This document shows positions 8,060-14,417 of a DNA stretch of 14,439 nucleotides, piece by piece. The notes below the pieces were generated by a model, which saw only the letters and a program-made list of their open reading frames with translations, searched no databases and was not told the origin of the DNA. Every line of letters begins with the position of its first letter. Positions within the stretch are counted from its first letter, which is position 1. The translations under genes were made by a program, and so were the position numbers. Source of the stretch: an uncultured Bacteroidales bacterium (lineage in GTDB: Bacteria > Bacteroidota > Bacteroidia > Bacteroidales > Paludibacteraceae); the NCBI GenBank assembly GCA_937886455.1, contig CALGCU010000278.1, positions 1 through 14,439 of the forward strand, given 5' to 3'.

Positions 8060-8093
8060 CAAAGATAGTAAAATGTCCTGTTTATTACGCAAA
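8060..8093 (-). promoter_or_regulatory. Promoter of the DUF6088-like gene
   Basis: On the minus strand, TTTG (8093-8090) is followed after 22 bases by TATCTTTG (8067-8060), a perfect TAnnTTTG box with spacing slightly longer than usual. The predicted transcript start near 8054 leaves about 15 bases before the ATG at 8038, which argues against the longer TTG start at 8104. Confidence 0.6.
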
Positions 8094-8103
8094 AAACGGG
8101 ACA
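8074..8103. promoter_or_regulatory. Inverted-repeat operator overlapping the DUF6088-like promoter
   Basis: TGTCCTGTTT (8074-8083) and AAACGGGACA (8094-8103) are 10-base inverted arms with one mismatch and a 10-base spacer. They fill the gap between the -7 and -33 boxes, and the right arm abuts the -33 box. AbiEi antitoxins are known to repress their own promoter by binding inverted repeats, so this is a likely autoregulatory operator. No second copy is visible near the divergent lipoprotein promoter. Confidence 0.6.
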
Positions 8104-8181
8104 AAACACAAAAATAATGTAAGAGATTTCTTATTTAACTCCAGTTCTTCCTCTATATTTGTTAAAAAAAACAGATAAAAA

Positions 8182-8213
8182 TTTGTAAATATTATTAAAA
8201 ATATCTATATTTG
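8182..8213 (+). promoter_or_regulatory. Promoter of the lipoprotein-C25 protease operon
   Basis: TTTG at 8182-8185, 20 bases, then TATATTTG at 8206-8213 give a perfect Bacteroidota promoter in an AT-rich stretch. The predicted start near 8220 leaves only about 10-16 bases of leader. The same ten bases, TCTATATTTG, also occur at 8152-8161 without a good -33 box and may be a weaker second promoter. Confidence 0.75.
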
Positions 8214-8235
8214 ACTCGGTAAAAATGGAATGCTT

Positions 8236-8862
8236 ATGAAAACACACAGCCTTTTTTATGTCCTACTCGTAGCGACGTTCTGTTTGTTCACTTCGTGTGA
8301 GCGAGAATTCCCGGAGGAAATCGATGTACAAGCCCGCTTTCTGGCGTCTTATCTCACAGATGTTTATTCTGTAGGGGATAGCGTGTATTTCACCAAAGAA
8401 GACGGACAAATCGAAGGCTTTGTTGTTGCTAAAAATGAAATAGAAAAGAAGTCAAAATTGTTGATTAATCCTTACGGCGGAAGTCCCATAGAAGACGATG
8501 ATGAGATGGAAGAGGGTAATGATTCACGTATTTATGTTGCTCTTTTAACTACTCAATTTAAAAGTTCGCAACATACCATCACCGTTTATTTAAACTACAC
8601 TCAAGAGGCTACATGGGGTGTGCGTAGTGGAACTGTATGTTATGGCAAAGGTAGTTTTAACGTGTGGGATAATCCATGGGGAGGAGACCCTGAATGTGGT
8701 ATGCTAATGACGCCCGAAAATTATATTCAGTTAAGCGGAGAAAATAACACAATATGTTATCTTCATCCCAACATAGGTGTTGTGAGTATAGCTACATGGT
8801 ATGAAAGAAATAAAGGCGATGTGCGCCAAGAATGGACGCTTTATAAACATGTAAAACAATAA
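8236..8862 (+). CDS. Lipoprotein of unknown function, first gene of the protease operon
   Basis: The 208-residue protein starts with a lipoprotein signal peptide: MKTH, a hydrophobic core, then the lipobox LFTSC with the lipidated cysteine at residue 21. An ATG two codons upstream (8230) is also possible; 8236 gives the more typical MK- start. The mature part contains YSVGDSVYFTKEDGQIEGF near its N-terminus, an acidic linker (EDDDEMEEGND) and four later cysteines, and ends IGVVSIATWYERN...EWTL. These two ends are shared with the lipoprotein at 10869-11477, so the two are paralogues. I do not recognise a named family. The closing 'GIV...W-T' pattern is common in small Bacteroidales lipoproteins. 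The protease gene starts 15 bases downstream, so the protein probably works with the protease as inhibitor, partner or anchor; this is inference. Confidence 0.75.
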   Translation: MKTHSLFYVLLVATFCLFTSCEREFPEEIDVQARFLASYLTDVYSVGDSVYFTKEDGQIEGFVVAKNEIEKKSKLLINPYGGSPIEDDDEMEEGNDSRIYVALLTTQFKSSQHTITVYLNYTQEATWGVRSGTVCYGKGSFNVWDNPWGGDPECGMLMTPENYIQLSGENNTICYLHPNIGVVSIATWYERNKGDVRQEWTLYKHVKQ

Positions 8863-8877
8863 ATAAAATAATGTGAT

Positions 8878-10872
8878 ATGAAAGGTTTATTTTTAAGAGT
8901 TCTATGGCTTATTGGCATAATCTGGATGCCCATCTCAATTTTGTTTGCTCAACAAACTTATCAAATAACGCCAGAAATTGAGATGACGGTCGAACCTAAT
9001 CGTTATGTCTTACATTTTGTGTTGCCTGAATATTGGTTAGAAGAGGATGATGGGCATGATTATGAAAACGAGTACAATTACGGTGAGGTAGATAGTTGTG
9101 ATGTGTTTACAAATATAGAAATGAATACCGATTATGATGTGACAGATGAACCTGGTTATCCCGAATTGCCATTCTTTTCTGTTGATTTATTGCTTCCATC
9201 GGAGATTTTCAACATTCAGACAACAGCAGATTATGGAAGAGTTGTGGAAGAATTGATACCATCTTTTATTCAACCAGCACAGGCGGGTGGCTTCTTTACA
9301 CCGGAAGGTACATATGTAAATTTTGATGAAGAGTGCTATTACAATGATGAGTACTATACCTCTAATGTTGATGCAAATTATCCAGTTGGATTTTGTAGAA
9401 ACTTCTATAGTTGTACGGAACCATACAGCATCTATGGTAATAAAGGTATCACCCTTTCAATATTTCCTTTTAAGTATTTTCCTGCAGATGGTTACATGGA
9501 AGTACTTTTGGAAGCTGAGTTTATTATAGAGTTTGAAGGGTGGAGTTTGTTGGATGTAATCAGTGAACGGCTTTCCTCCACAGCATACACTTCTGATGCT
9601 TGTAAACTCTACTTTGATACATTTAATGATATGTCACTATCATATAGCTCCACCGACTACAATCAAACATTATTGATTGTAGCGGCAGATTCAGATATGG
9701 ATTCAACACTTACTTCTTATGTGCAGTATCGTCAGTCACAAGGGATGAATGTGGAACTTATCTATTTAGATGAATACTCTGCAGTAGGAGATGCAATAAT
9801 GATAAAAAACTTGATTAGTACGTATAATGCGGATTATGTATTGTTGGTAGGTACTCTAAATCAGATTCCGTCACGTTATGATGGCGCATTATTATACAAT
9901 GGCATACCAACTGATGACTCTTACCATCATCATATTGGCCGTTGGGTGGTAGAGGGGGATAATGGTATATATCCGAAATTAAGCGCCATTATCACCAAAA
10001 CTATTGAAACAGAAAATAGTACCCCGGGGGAGCCTGTACTCTTTTCTGGAACTGATGATAGAAAAAGAATAAGTAAAAGAGTGTATAAGAGTGCAAAAGT
10101 CATACAAGACATTTTTACTTCTATGGGTATGTCCAGTACGTTATATGATGGGCGTGCTTTTAATAACGGCACTATTGCCAATAATTGTATATTGCAATCG
10201 CTACGCGATAATCCTCAATTTTTTATTTATAGAGGACATGGTAATGACCAGATGTTAGGGGATCCATTCTCCTTTTCAAGTACAAATATAGCCTCTATAC
10301 ATGACACAACACTATGGGCAATGGGTTTCGGTTTTGCATGTAGCCTGAATGATTATACGATGTCAAATAATTTTGGAAGTACATGGGTCTCTTCATCTGC
10401 CGGTGGAGTTAGTTTTTATGGCTCAACGAAAGATTCATTTAGAGCATCAAATCAATGCCTGTCAAAGAAAATTTTCAAATATTATAAAGAACTATCCAAT
10501 AAGACAGACAATTTTTCTTTGGGAGCATGGTTGCATATGGCAGAACAAAGTTATTATCAGGCTTTCCCAACATTTATAAGAAAAAATCAGATATTGAAAT
10601 ACAATTTGGTGGGAGATCCATCAATGCCTGTATATGGATACACTGATCCTTGGTTATCTCCACGAAAAAATGAAGTAGAACAGGAATCAATTGGAGAACT
10701 TTCGGAGAGTGTTGTGAATCGGACTATGATATATGATGTGAGTGGAAGATTGCTTAAAGTGGTTGTTGAGAATCTGTCACAAGAAACCCAATCCTTGCCT
10801 CATGGCGTTTATGTTATACAAACGATTTATGAAAACGATGATGTTAAAACCTCTAAATTTGTGAAATTATGA
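8878..10872 (+). CDS. Gingipain-like cysteine protease (peptidase family C25) with T9SS-type C-terminal tail
   Basis: This 664-residue secreted protein has a Sec signal peptide ending LFA|QQ at residue 24. Residues ~25-250 look like the C25 propeptide (GYPELPFFSVDLLLPSE). The catalytic domain starts near residue 262 (QTLLIVAADSDMD) and includes VLLVGTLNQIP and TDDSYHHHIGRW. The catalytic pair is H454 in YRGHGND and C488 in GFACSLND, 34 residues apart, much as in gingipain RgpB. LVGDPSM (577-583) closes the domain. Residues ~614-664 (IYDVSGRLLKVV, HGVYVIQT, SKFVKL) form a type-A-like T9SS sorting domain, implying export across the outer membrane. The stop overlaps the next lipoprotein start (ATGA). 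At 664 residues it lacks the adhesin repeats of Porphyromonas gingipains. The region around residues 346-365 differs from gingipains and could alter calcium binding or specificity. Confidence 0.85.
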   Translation: MKGLFLRVLWLIGIIWMPISILFAQQTYQITPEIEMTVEPNRYVLHFVLPEYWLEEDDGHDYENEYNYGEVDSCDVFTNIEMNTDYDVTDEPGYPELPFFSVDLLLPSEIFNIQTTADYGRVVEELIPSFIQPAQAGGFFTPEGTYVNFDEECYYNDEYYTSNVDANYPVGFCRNFYSCTEPYSIYGNKGITLSIFPFKYFPADGYMEVLLEAEFIIEFEGWSLLDVISERLSSTAYTSDACKLYFDTFNDMSLSYSSTDYNQTLLIVAADSDMDSTLTSYVQYRQSQGMNVELIYLDEYSAVGDAIMIKNLISTYNADYVLLVGTLNQIPSRYDGALLYNGIPTDDSYHHHIGRWVVEGDNGIYPKLSAIITKTIETENSTPGEPVLFSGTDDRKRISKRVYKSAKVIQDIFTSMGMSSTLYDGRAFNNGTIANNCILQSLRDNPQFFIYRGHGNDQMLGDPFSFSSTNIASIHDTTLWAMGFGFACSLNDYTMSNNFGSTWVSSSAGGVSFYGSTKDSFRASNQCLSKKIFKYYKELSNKTDNFSLGAWLHMAEQSYYQAFPTFIRKNQILKYNLVGDPSMPVYGYTDPWLSPRKNEVEQESIGELSESVVNRTMIYDVSGRLLKVVVENLSQETQSLPHGVYVIQTIYENDDVKTSKFVKL

Positions 10873-11477
10873 AACGAATTACTGTAATATTTATTTCGGC
10901 ATTAGTTGTGTTGATATTCGGAACTTTCACTTCGTGTGAACAACCTAATTCATTGGGAGAAAAGGAGCGTTTACAAAAAGAGACATTAGAGATTGCAGAT
11001 TCGCTTGAAATATATTTTATTAATCATTATAAAGTAGGTGATAGTGTTGTGTTCGTGCGAGAAAATGGCGAATTGGAAAAATTTAAAGTGAAAGATTGTC
11101 ACAGATATGATGCTTGGTTTGATATTGAACCGGAAAAAGATCCCGTGAATACACCATGGAGTAAACGACTTAATGCTATATTCCTTTATTTAATATTAGA
11201 AAATATGAATGAGGTTATTTTTTTTGAGTTTTCATATAAATGGTATACTTATGATGAAATCTTTGGTCATCCCCGTGGTCTGTTTGGAATGACTTTCAAT
11301 GATAAAGTTTTCTATGTGGGTGACATTCCTTATGACATTATCCACCAACAAGAGTTGTCTTATTCTATGGAGAATGATTCTTCTGTGGGTTTTGTGATGC
11401 GTAAGGATGTAGGAATTGTACGCATGTGGGATAACCGAGGACGTACATGGACTCGACCGGAAGAACTCATTGAATAA
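10869..11477 (+). CDS. Second lipoprotein of the protease operon, paralogue of the first
   Basis: The 202-residue protein has a lipoprotein signal ending FTSC with cysteine 23 lipidated. The mature part shares YKVGDSVVFVRENGELEKF and the ending VGIVRMWDNRGRTWT with the lipoprotein at 8236-8862, while the middles are unrelated by eye. The DNA around the two lipoboxes is identical over 14 bases (TTCACTTCGTGTGA at 8287-8300 and 10926-10939). The start overlaps the protease stop by four bases, indicating coupled translation. No named family is recognised. Because both ends are kept and the centres differ, the pair may bind different parts or forms of the protease, or one may have taken a new role; this is inference. 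A long hairpin at 11499-11536 closes the operon. Confidence 0.75.
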   Translation: MKRITVIFISALVVLIFGTFTSCEQPNSLGEKERLQKETLEIADSLEIYFINHYKVGDSVVFVRENGELEKFKVKDCHRYDAWFDIEPEKDPVNTPWSKRLNAIFLYLILENMNEVIFFEFSYKWYTYDEIFGHPRGLFGMTFNDKVFYVGDIPYDIIHQQELSYSMENDSSVGFVMRKDVGIVRMWDNRGRTWTRPEELIE

Positions 11478-11498
11478 TCCCACGAATGTCAAACATAC

Positions 11499-11536
11499 AA
11501 CAAGAGCGATAACCGCATAAGGTTATCGCTCTTGTT
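11499..11536 (+). terminator. Long perfect hairpin ending the protease operon
   Basis: AACAAGAGCGATAACC (11499-11514) pairs perfectly over 16 bases with 11521-11536 around a 6-base loop, 22 bases after the lipoprotein stop. No long T-run follows on the plus strand (TTAGTAAAT), so it may work partly by structure. It could also stop transcription arriving from the right. Confidence 0.7.
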
Positions 11537-11557
11537 AGTAAATCGTTGATGTTTTGT

Positions 11558-11659
11558 TCATTTGCAAGCGTCCTCAAGGCGAAGCCAATAATATTCCTTC
11601 TCTACTATAGGTTTTATAGACGGAAGGGCATGGACACGACGGAGGAGTTCTTTTAACAT
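11558..11659 (-). pseudogene. Possible small ORF or 3' remnant of a minus-strand gene
   Basis: A 33-codon frame (MLKELLRRVHALPSIKPI... YYWLRLEDACK, stop at 11558-11560) has protein-like composition: charged, mixed aromatic residues, no codon oddities. Upstream in the same frame, stop codons at 11675-11677 and further right interrupt short protein-like pieces (MIGRFAIGE, NDKGMGI), which hints at decay of a longer gene. The family is not recognised. No matching promoter was found on the minus strand. It could equally be a chance frame. Confidence 0.25.
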
Positions 11660-11780
11660 AACATTATGATTGCCTCATATCCCCATCCCTTTATCGTTTC
11701 ACTCTCCTATAGCAAAGCGTCCAATCATCCCTTACACCACACTCACCCCATACATCATCATAGCCATAAAAACAGATACC

Positions 11781-11813
11781 AACTAGATAGGAACTAGGTA
11801 GGAACTAGGTAGG
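11781..11813. repeat. Three tandem copies of an 11-base repeat
   Basis: AACTAGATAGG (11781-11791) is followed by two exact copies of AACTAGGTAGG (11792-11802 and 11803-11813); the first unit has a single G-to-A difference. The array ends about 40 bases upstream of the promoter of the acyltransferase operon. An 11-base period is close to one helical turn. No function can be read from it. Confidence 0.85.
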
Positions 11814-11852
11814 ATGAAGATTGTCGAAAAAATAAATCTTAATGCCTAAAGG

Positions 11853-11884
11853 GTTGTTTTTTATGGACAAATATTGTATTTTTG
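11853..11884 (+). promoter_or_regulatory. Promoter of the acyl-modification operon
   Basis: GTTG at 11853-11856 (a TTG-type -33 box), 20 bases, then TATTTTTG at 11877-11884. The predicted start near 11891 gives a 50-base leader before the ATG at 11941. This shows that the right-hand sugar-modification genes are transcribed separately from the operon at 920. Confidence 0.7.
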
Positions 11885-11940
11885 CAAACATTAACTTTTT
11901 TGTGTATATGCGAAAGGGGTTAAAGAAATAAAGATACAAC

Positions 11941-12570
11941 ATGAAACATCTGATTATCATAGGGGCAGGAGGAATGGGACGTACCTTGTATGACATGGCG
12001 CGTGAGAGTGTGGGATACGCTGATGTGTTTGATATAAAGGGATTTATAGATGATAATATGGAAGCGCTGAAAGGATTTGACAAATACCCGCCTATCATTG
12101 ATACCATACAAGCATATAGGCCTCAACAGGATGATGTATTTGTGTCATCGATTGGAGGAACCGCACGTAAATCCTGCATGGAAAGGCTCATTGAAAAAGG
12201 AGCTGAATTTATCCAATTGATACATCGCACAGCACGTATAGGAACAAATGTTAGACTGGGGAAAGGAAATGTGATTGGAGCATTTACCACCATTGGAGCG
12301 GATGCAGTGGTGGGCGACTATAACATGCTGCAATCCTATTCGGTGATTGGACATGATGCGCGCATAGGCAATTGGAACCGCATTGACACACATGTCACTT
12401 GCGTGGGGGGAATCTGGATAGAGGATGAAGTGAATATCCACACATCTGCAGTGATTAATCATGGCGTGGTGGTGGAGTCAAACGCTCATGTGGGCGCATG
12501 TAGTTTTGTGATTAAGCGAGTGAAAACGGGCACTACGGTAATTGGTAACCCGGCAAAGAAATTGATATAA
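11941..12570 (+). CDS. NeuD/PglD-type sugar acyltransferase (left-handed beta-helix)
   Basis: The 209 residues have the two-part NeuD/PglD layout. The N-terminal Rossmann-like domain starts KHLIIIGAGGMGR and continues to about residue 80. A C-terminal hexapeptide-repeat beta-helix follows (IGTNVRLGKGNVIGAF, VVGDYNMLQSYSVIGHD, ARIGNWNRI) and closes with VIGNPAKKLI. H138 in VIGHD sits where PglD-type enzymes place their catalytic histidine. Family members transfer acetyl or related acyl groups from a thioester to a sugar amine or hydroxyl. It leads a group with an acyl carrier protein and dehydrogenases, so the donor could be a carrier-protein-bound acyl group instead of acetyl-CoA; this is inference. 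The start is the only ATG near the expected N-terminus. Confidence 0.85.
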   Translation: MKHLIIIGAGGMGRTLYDMARESVGYADVFDIKGFIDDNMEALKGFDKYPPIIDTIQAYRPQQDDVFVSSIGGTARKSCMERLIEKGAEFIQLIHRTARIGTNVRLGKGNVIGAFTTIGADAVVGDYNMLQSYSVIGHDARIGNWNRIDTHVTCVGGIWIEDEVNIHTSAVINHGVVVESNAHVGACSFVIKRVKTGTTVIGNPAKKLI

Positions 12571-12631
12571 GTTCTCATACAAACGAATATAATGAAACGC
12601 ACCACACGGGTGCTTAAAAACAAGATAAACT

Positions 12632-12862
12632 ATGGATATAAATGCTTTTATGGCACTAGTTGCCGAACAATATGATGATGTAGATGTTGCAATGTTGACT
12701 CCTCAAACGGAGTTTCGCAAAGTGGAAGGATGGACATCCCTGGTGGCACTGATGATCATCACCGCGATTGATGAAGAGTGTGGCGTGGTGCTCACAGGAG
12801 ATGAAATGAAAACGGCTACCACCCTGCAAGAATTGTATAATCTGGTGGTTTCAAAACAATAA
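12632..12862 (+). CDS. Acyl carrier protein
   Basis: The protein is small and acidic (76 residues), with the size and helix pattern of an acyl carrier protein. The phosphopantetheine site is the serine at residue 36 in EGWTSLVAL; the usual D-S-L is T-S-L here, a pattern seen in specialised carrier proteins rather than the housekeeping fatty-acid AcpP. The C-terminal TATTLQELYNLV is also typical. It lies 61 bases after the acyltransferase and 3 bases before the dehydrogenase, so it is co-transcribed with both. It probably holds the acyl chain that the neighbouring enzymes build or reduce before transfer to a sugar. No ketosynthase or acyl-ligase is present within the window. Confidence 0.85.
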   Translation: MDINAFMALVAEQYDDVDVAMLTPQTEFRKVEGWTSLVALMIITAIDEECGVVLTGDEMKTATTLQELYNLVVSKQ

Positions 12863-12865
12863 GCA

Positions 12866-13612
12866 ATGGACAATCCATTTTCTCTGGAAGGTAAAACTAT
12901 TTTAGTGACGGGAGCGTCTTCGGGAATAGGAAGGGCTACAGCGGTGGAGTGTGCTCGCATGGGAGCAACTGTTGTACTCACAGCCCGTGATGAGGAACGA
13001 CTCAAAGAAACGCTTGCCTTGATGGGGAATGAGGCTAAGCCACACCTCATCTTGACTGCTGACCTGACAAAGGAACAAGACCTGACAGCACTGGTGGAGA
13101 ACATGCCACGACTGGATGGATGTGTGAGCAATGCGGGAATGGGAATGACATTACCACTGCAGTTTGCCTCGCTGGAAAAAATGGAACAACTCTATCGGGT
13201 GAATTGCTTTGCTCCGGTGGTGCTTGTGAAAGAACTCATCAAGAAACTGAACAAAGGGGCGTCTGTGGTGTTTACATCTTCTATTGCCGGACTGACGAAT
13301 ATATCACCGGCCAATGCTATGTATGGCTCTTCAAAAAGTGCATTGAACGCTTTTGTGAAATATATGGCGCTGGAGTTTGCAGGAAAACAAATCCGCTTCA
13401 ACTCTATTCATCCGGGACGTATTGAAACGCCACTGATTCAAAACAATATGATGTCGGAAGAAGACAGAGTGCGCGATGTGGAAAAATACCCCATGAAACG
13501 CTATGGACAACCCGAAGAAGTGGCACGTCCTATGGTGTTCTTGCTATCGGATGCGGCTTCGTATATCACGGGTGCAAACCTGGTGGTGGATGGCGGACGT
13601 TCATTGAATTAA
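12866..13612 (+). CDS. Short-chain dehydrogenase/reductase, FabG-like
   Basis: This complete classical SDR of 248 residues has the cofactor loop TGASSGIG at 15-22, SNAGMG, the serine region FTSSIAG (S138/S139), and the catalytic Y153-x3-K157 in MYGSSK. The closing segment YITGANLVVDGG is intact. Arginine or lysine just after the glycine-rich loop (GIGRAT) together with the TARDEER segment favours NADP. FabG-like members reduce 3-oxoacyl groups on a carrier protein to 3-hydroxyacyl groups. The gene lies 3 bases after the carrier-protein gene, which supports that substrate here. An alternative is oxidation or reduction of a sugar nucleotide. Confidence 0.85.
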   Translation: MDNPFSLEGKTILVTGASSGIGRATAVECARMGATVVLTARDEERLKETLALMGNEAKPHLILTADLTKEQDLTALVENMPRLDGCVSNAGMGMTLPLQFASLEKMEQLYRVNCFAPVVLVKELIKKLNKGASVVFTSSIAGLTNISPANAMYGSSKSALNAFVKYMALEFAGKQIRFNSIHPGRIETPLIQNNMMSEEDRVRDVEKYPMKRYGQPEEVARPMVFLLSDAASYITGANLVVDGGRSLN

Positions 13613-13705
13613 GGAGATTTCTACAAATTGCTTTGGAAAAGTTTTTGTGGTTATTCTCAAAATATATTTAAACGGGGAAGTTATAGAAGTCCCCTTAGAG
13701 AAAGA

Positions 13706-14326
13706 ATGGAAAGACTATTGGAACATAAAGTGTGTGTCATCACAGGGGCTGCTCAAGGCATCGGACGTGCCATAGCGGAACAATTTGCGGCGGATGGAGC
13801 TATCGTCTATGCATGTGACCTACAAACATTCACGTCAGACAACGAGAGGATACATCCTGTTGTGATGGACATAACGGATGCGGCGAGTGTGAAGACCCAC
13901 ATGATGAATATATTCAAACAGGAAGGACGCATTGACTGCTTGGTGAATAATGCGGGTGTTGTTTACAACCGAAAGATAGGTATGATTATGAGGGATGAAA
14001 CAGAACGCATGTTTTTGGTGAATGTGATTGCTGTGTTGGAACTCATTCAACTCACGAGTCGTCTGATGGCGCGTAATGGAGGGGGAAGCATTGTGAATAT
14101 AGCATCGGTCACAGCCGTGTTGGGTTCACCGGGACAAGTGGCTTATTCTGCCACGAAGGGAGCGGTCATCTCTTTAACTAAGTCGGCCGCTAAGGAATTG
14201 GCACCGCAAGGTATAAGGGTGAATGCAGTAGCACCGGGAATCATACAGACAGAACGCTTTGAAGAACTCTACCAAGCAGATGGGAGTAAGATAGATGAAA
14301 GAATTACAAAAAATGGGCTTCTCTGA
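13706..14326 (+). CDS. Second short-chain dehydrogenase, FabG-like, missing its C-terminal end
   Basis: The ATG at 13706 (MERLLEHKVCVITGAAQGIG) fits the family start; an upstream in-frame TTG at 13628 adds 26 residues that do not look like SDR. The visible core is complete: TGAAQGIG (14-21), NNAGV, S134, and Y147-x3-K151 in YSATK, followed by RVNAVAPGIIQTERF. After about KIDERI the sequence no longer matches an SDR. The expected closing third (the IPLGR-like segment, FLxSD, YITGQ-x-VDGG, some 40 residues) is absent, and a stop comes at 14324-14326. The break coincides with the start of a penicillin-binding-protein-like frame at about 14295. The real gene was probably intact, and the contig end is joined wrongly or rearranged. 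The first 93 bases after the previous gene hold no clear promoter. Confidence 0.75.
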   Translation: MERLLEHKVCVITGAAQGIGRAIAEQFAADGAIVYACDLQTFTSDNERIHPVVMDITDAASVKTHMMNIFKQEGRIDCLVNNAGVVYNRKIGMIMRDETERMFLVNVIAVLELIQLTSRLMARNGGGSIVNIASVTAVLGSPGQVAYSATKGAVISLTKSAAKELAPQGIRVNAVAPGIIQTERFEELYQADGSKIDERITKNGLL

Positions 14327-14417
14327 AACAGAAATAATCCATGGCGGTTATAAAGTTGTAACTACATTAGATTCAAAAACACAAGATGCAGCAAATGAAG
14401 CAGTTCTTTGGCTTTGA
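14295..14417 (+). other. Fragment resembling the linker of a class A penicillin-binding protein (foreign junction)
   Basis: In a frame shifted from the dehydrogenase, 40 codons read MKELQKMGFSETEI, IHGGYKVVTTLD, SKTQDAANEAV, then LWL and a stop. G-x-KVxTTLD-x-x-x-Q-x-A-A-x-x-AV is the hallmark linker between the transglycosylase and transpeptidase domains of class A penicillin-binding proteins. Neither flanking domain is present. This points to unrelated DNA joined near 14295-14306. Past 14400 the frame closes, while another frame from ATG 14386 stays open to the window end (KQFFGFESSDVLPS), so a second break or frameshift is possible. Confidence 0.6.

Larger units (their letters stand above)
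11537..11852. other. Gene-poor stretch between the protease operon and the acyl-modification operon
   Basis: No convincing full gene is seen. Minus-strand short open frames occur: 33 codons at 11558-11659 and another running from the tandem-repeat area to a TAA at 11691-11693, which would encode a segment with VWGECGVRDDWTLCYRRVKR at its end. The left part of the stretch could be the worn end of a lost minus-strand gene. A triple 11-base repeat lies at 11781-11813. Nothing resembling a tRNA, riboswitch or insertion-sequence end was found. Confidence 0.4.

Noticed and set aside
8038..8104. Longer TTG start for the DUF6088-like gene, adding 22 residues
   Set aside because: A promoter and an inverted-repeat operator fall inside this extension, and MNIAKEIK at 8038 matches the usual family N-terminus.
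9930..10181. Minus-strand frame opposite the protease gene
   Set aside because: It is antisense to the conserved C25 catalytic domain and shows no features of its own.
13670..13700. Short inverted repeat GGGGA...TCCCC before the second dehydrogenase
   Set aside because: The stem has only five continuous pairs and no T-run; too weak to call a terminator or regulatory structure.
13628..13705. TTG start adding 26 residues to the second dehydrogenase
   Set aside because: The added residues do not resemble an SDR N-terminus, while MERLLEHKVCVITG at 13706 gives the standard spacing to the cofactor loop.
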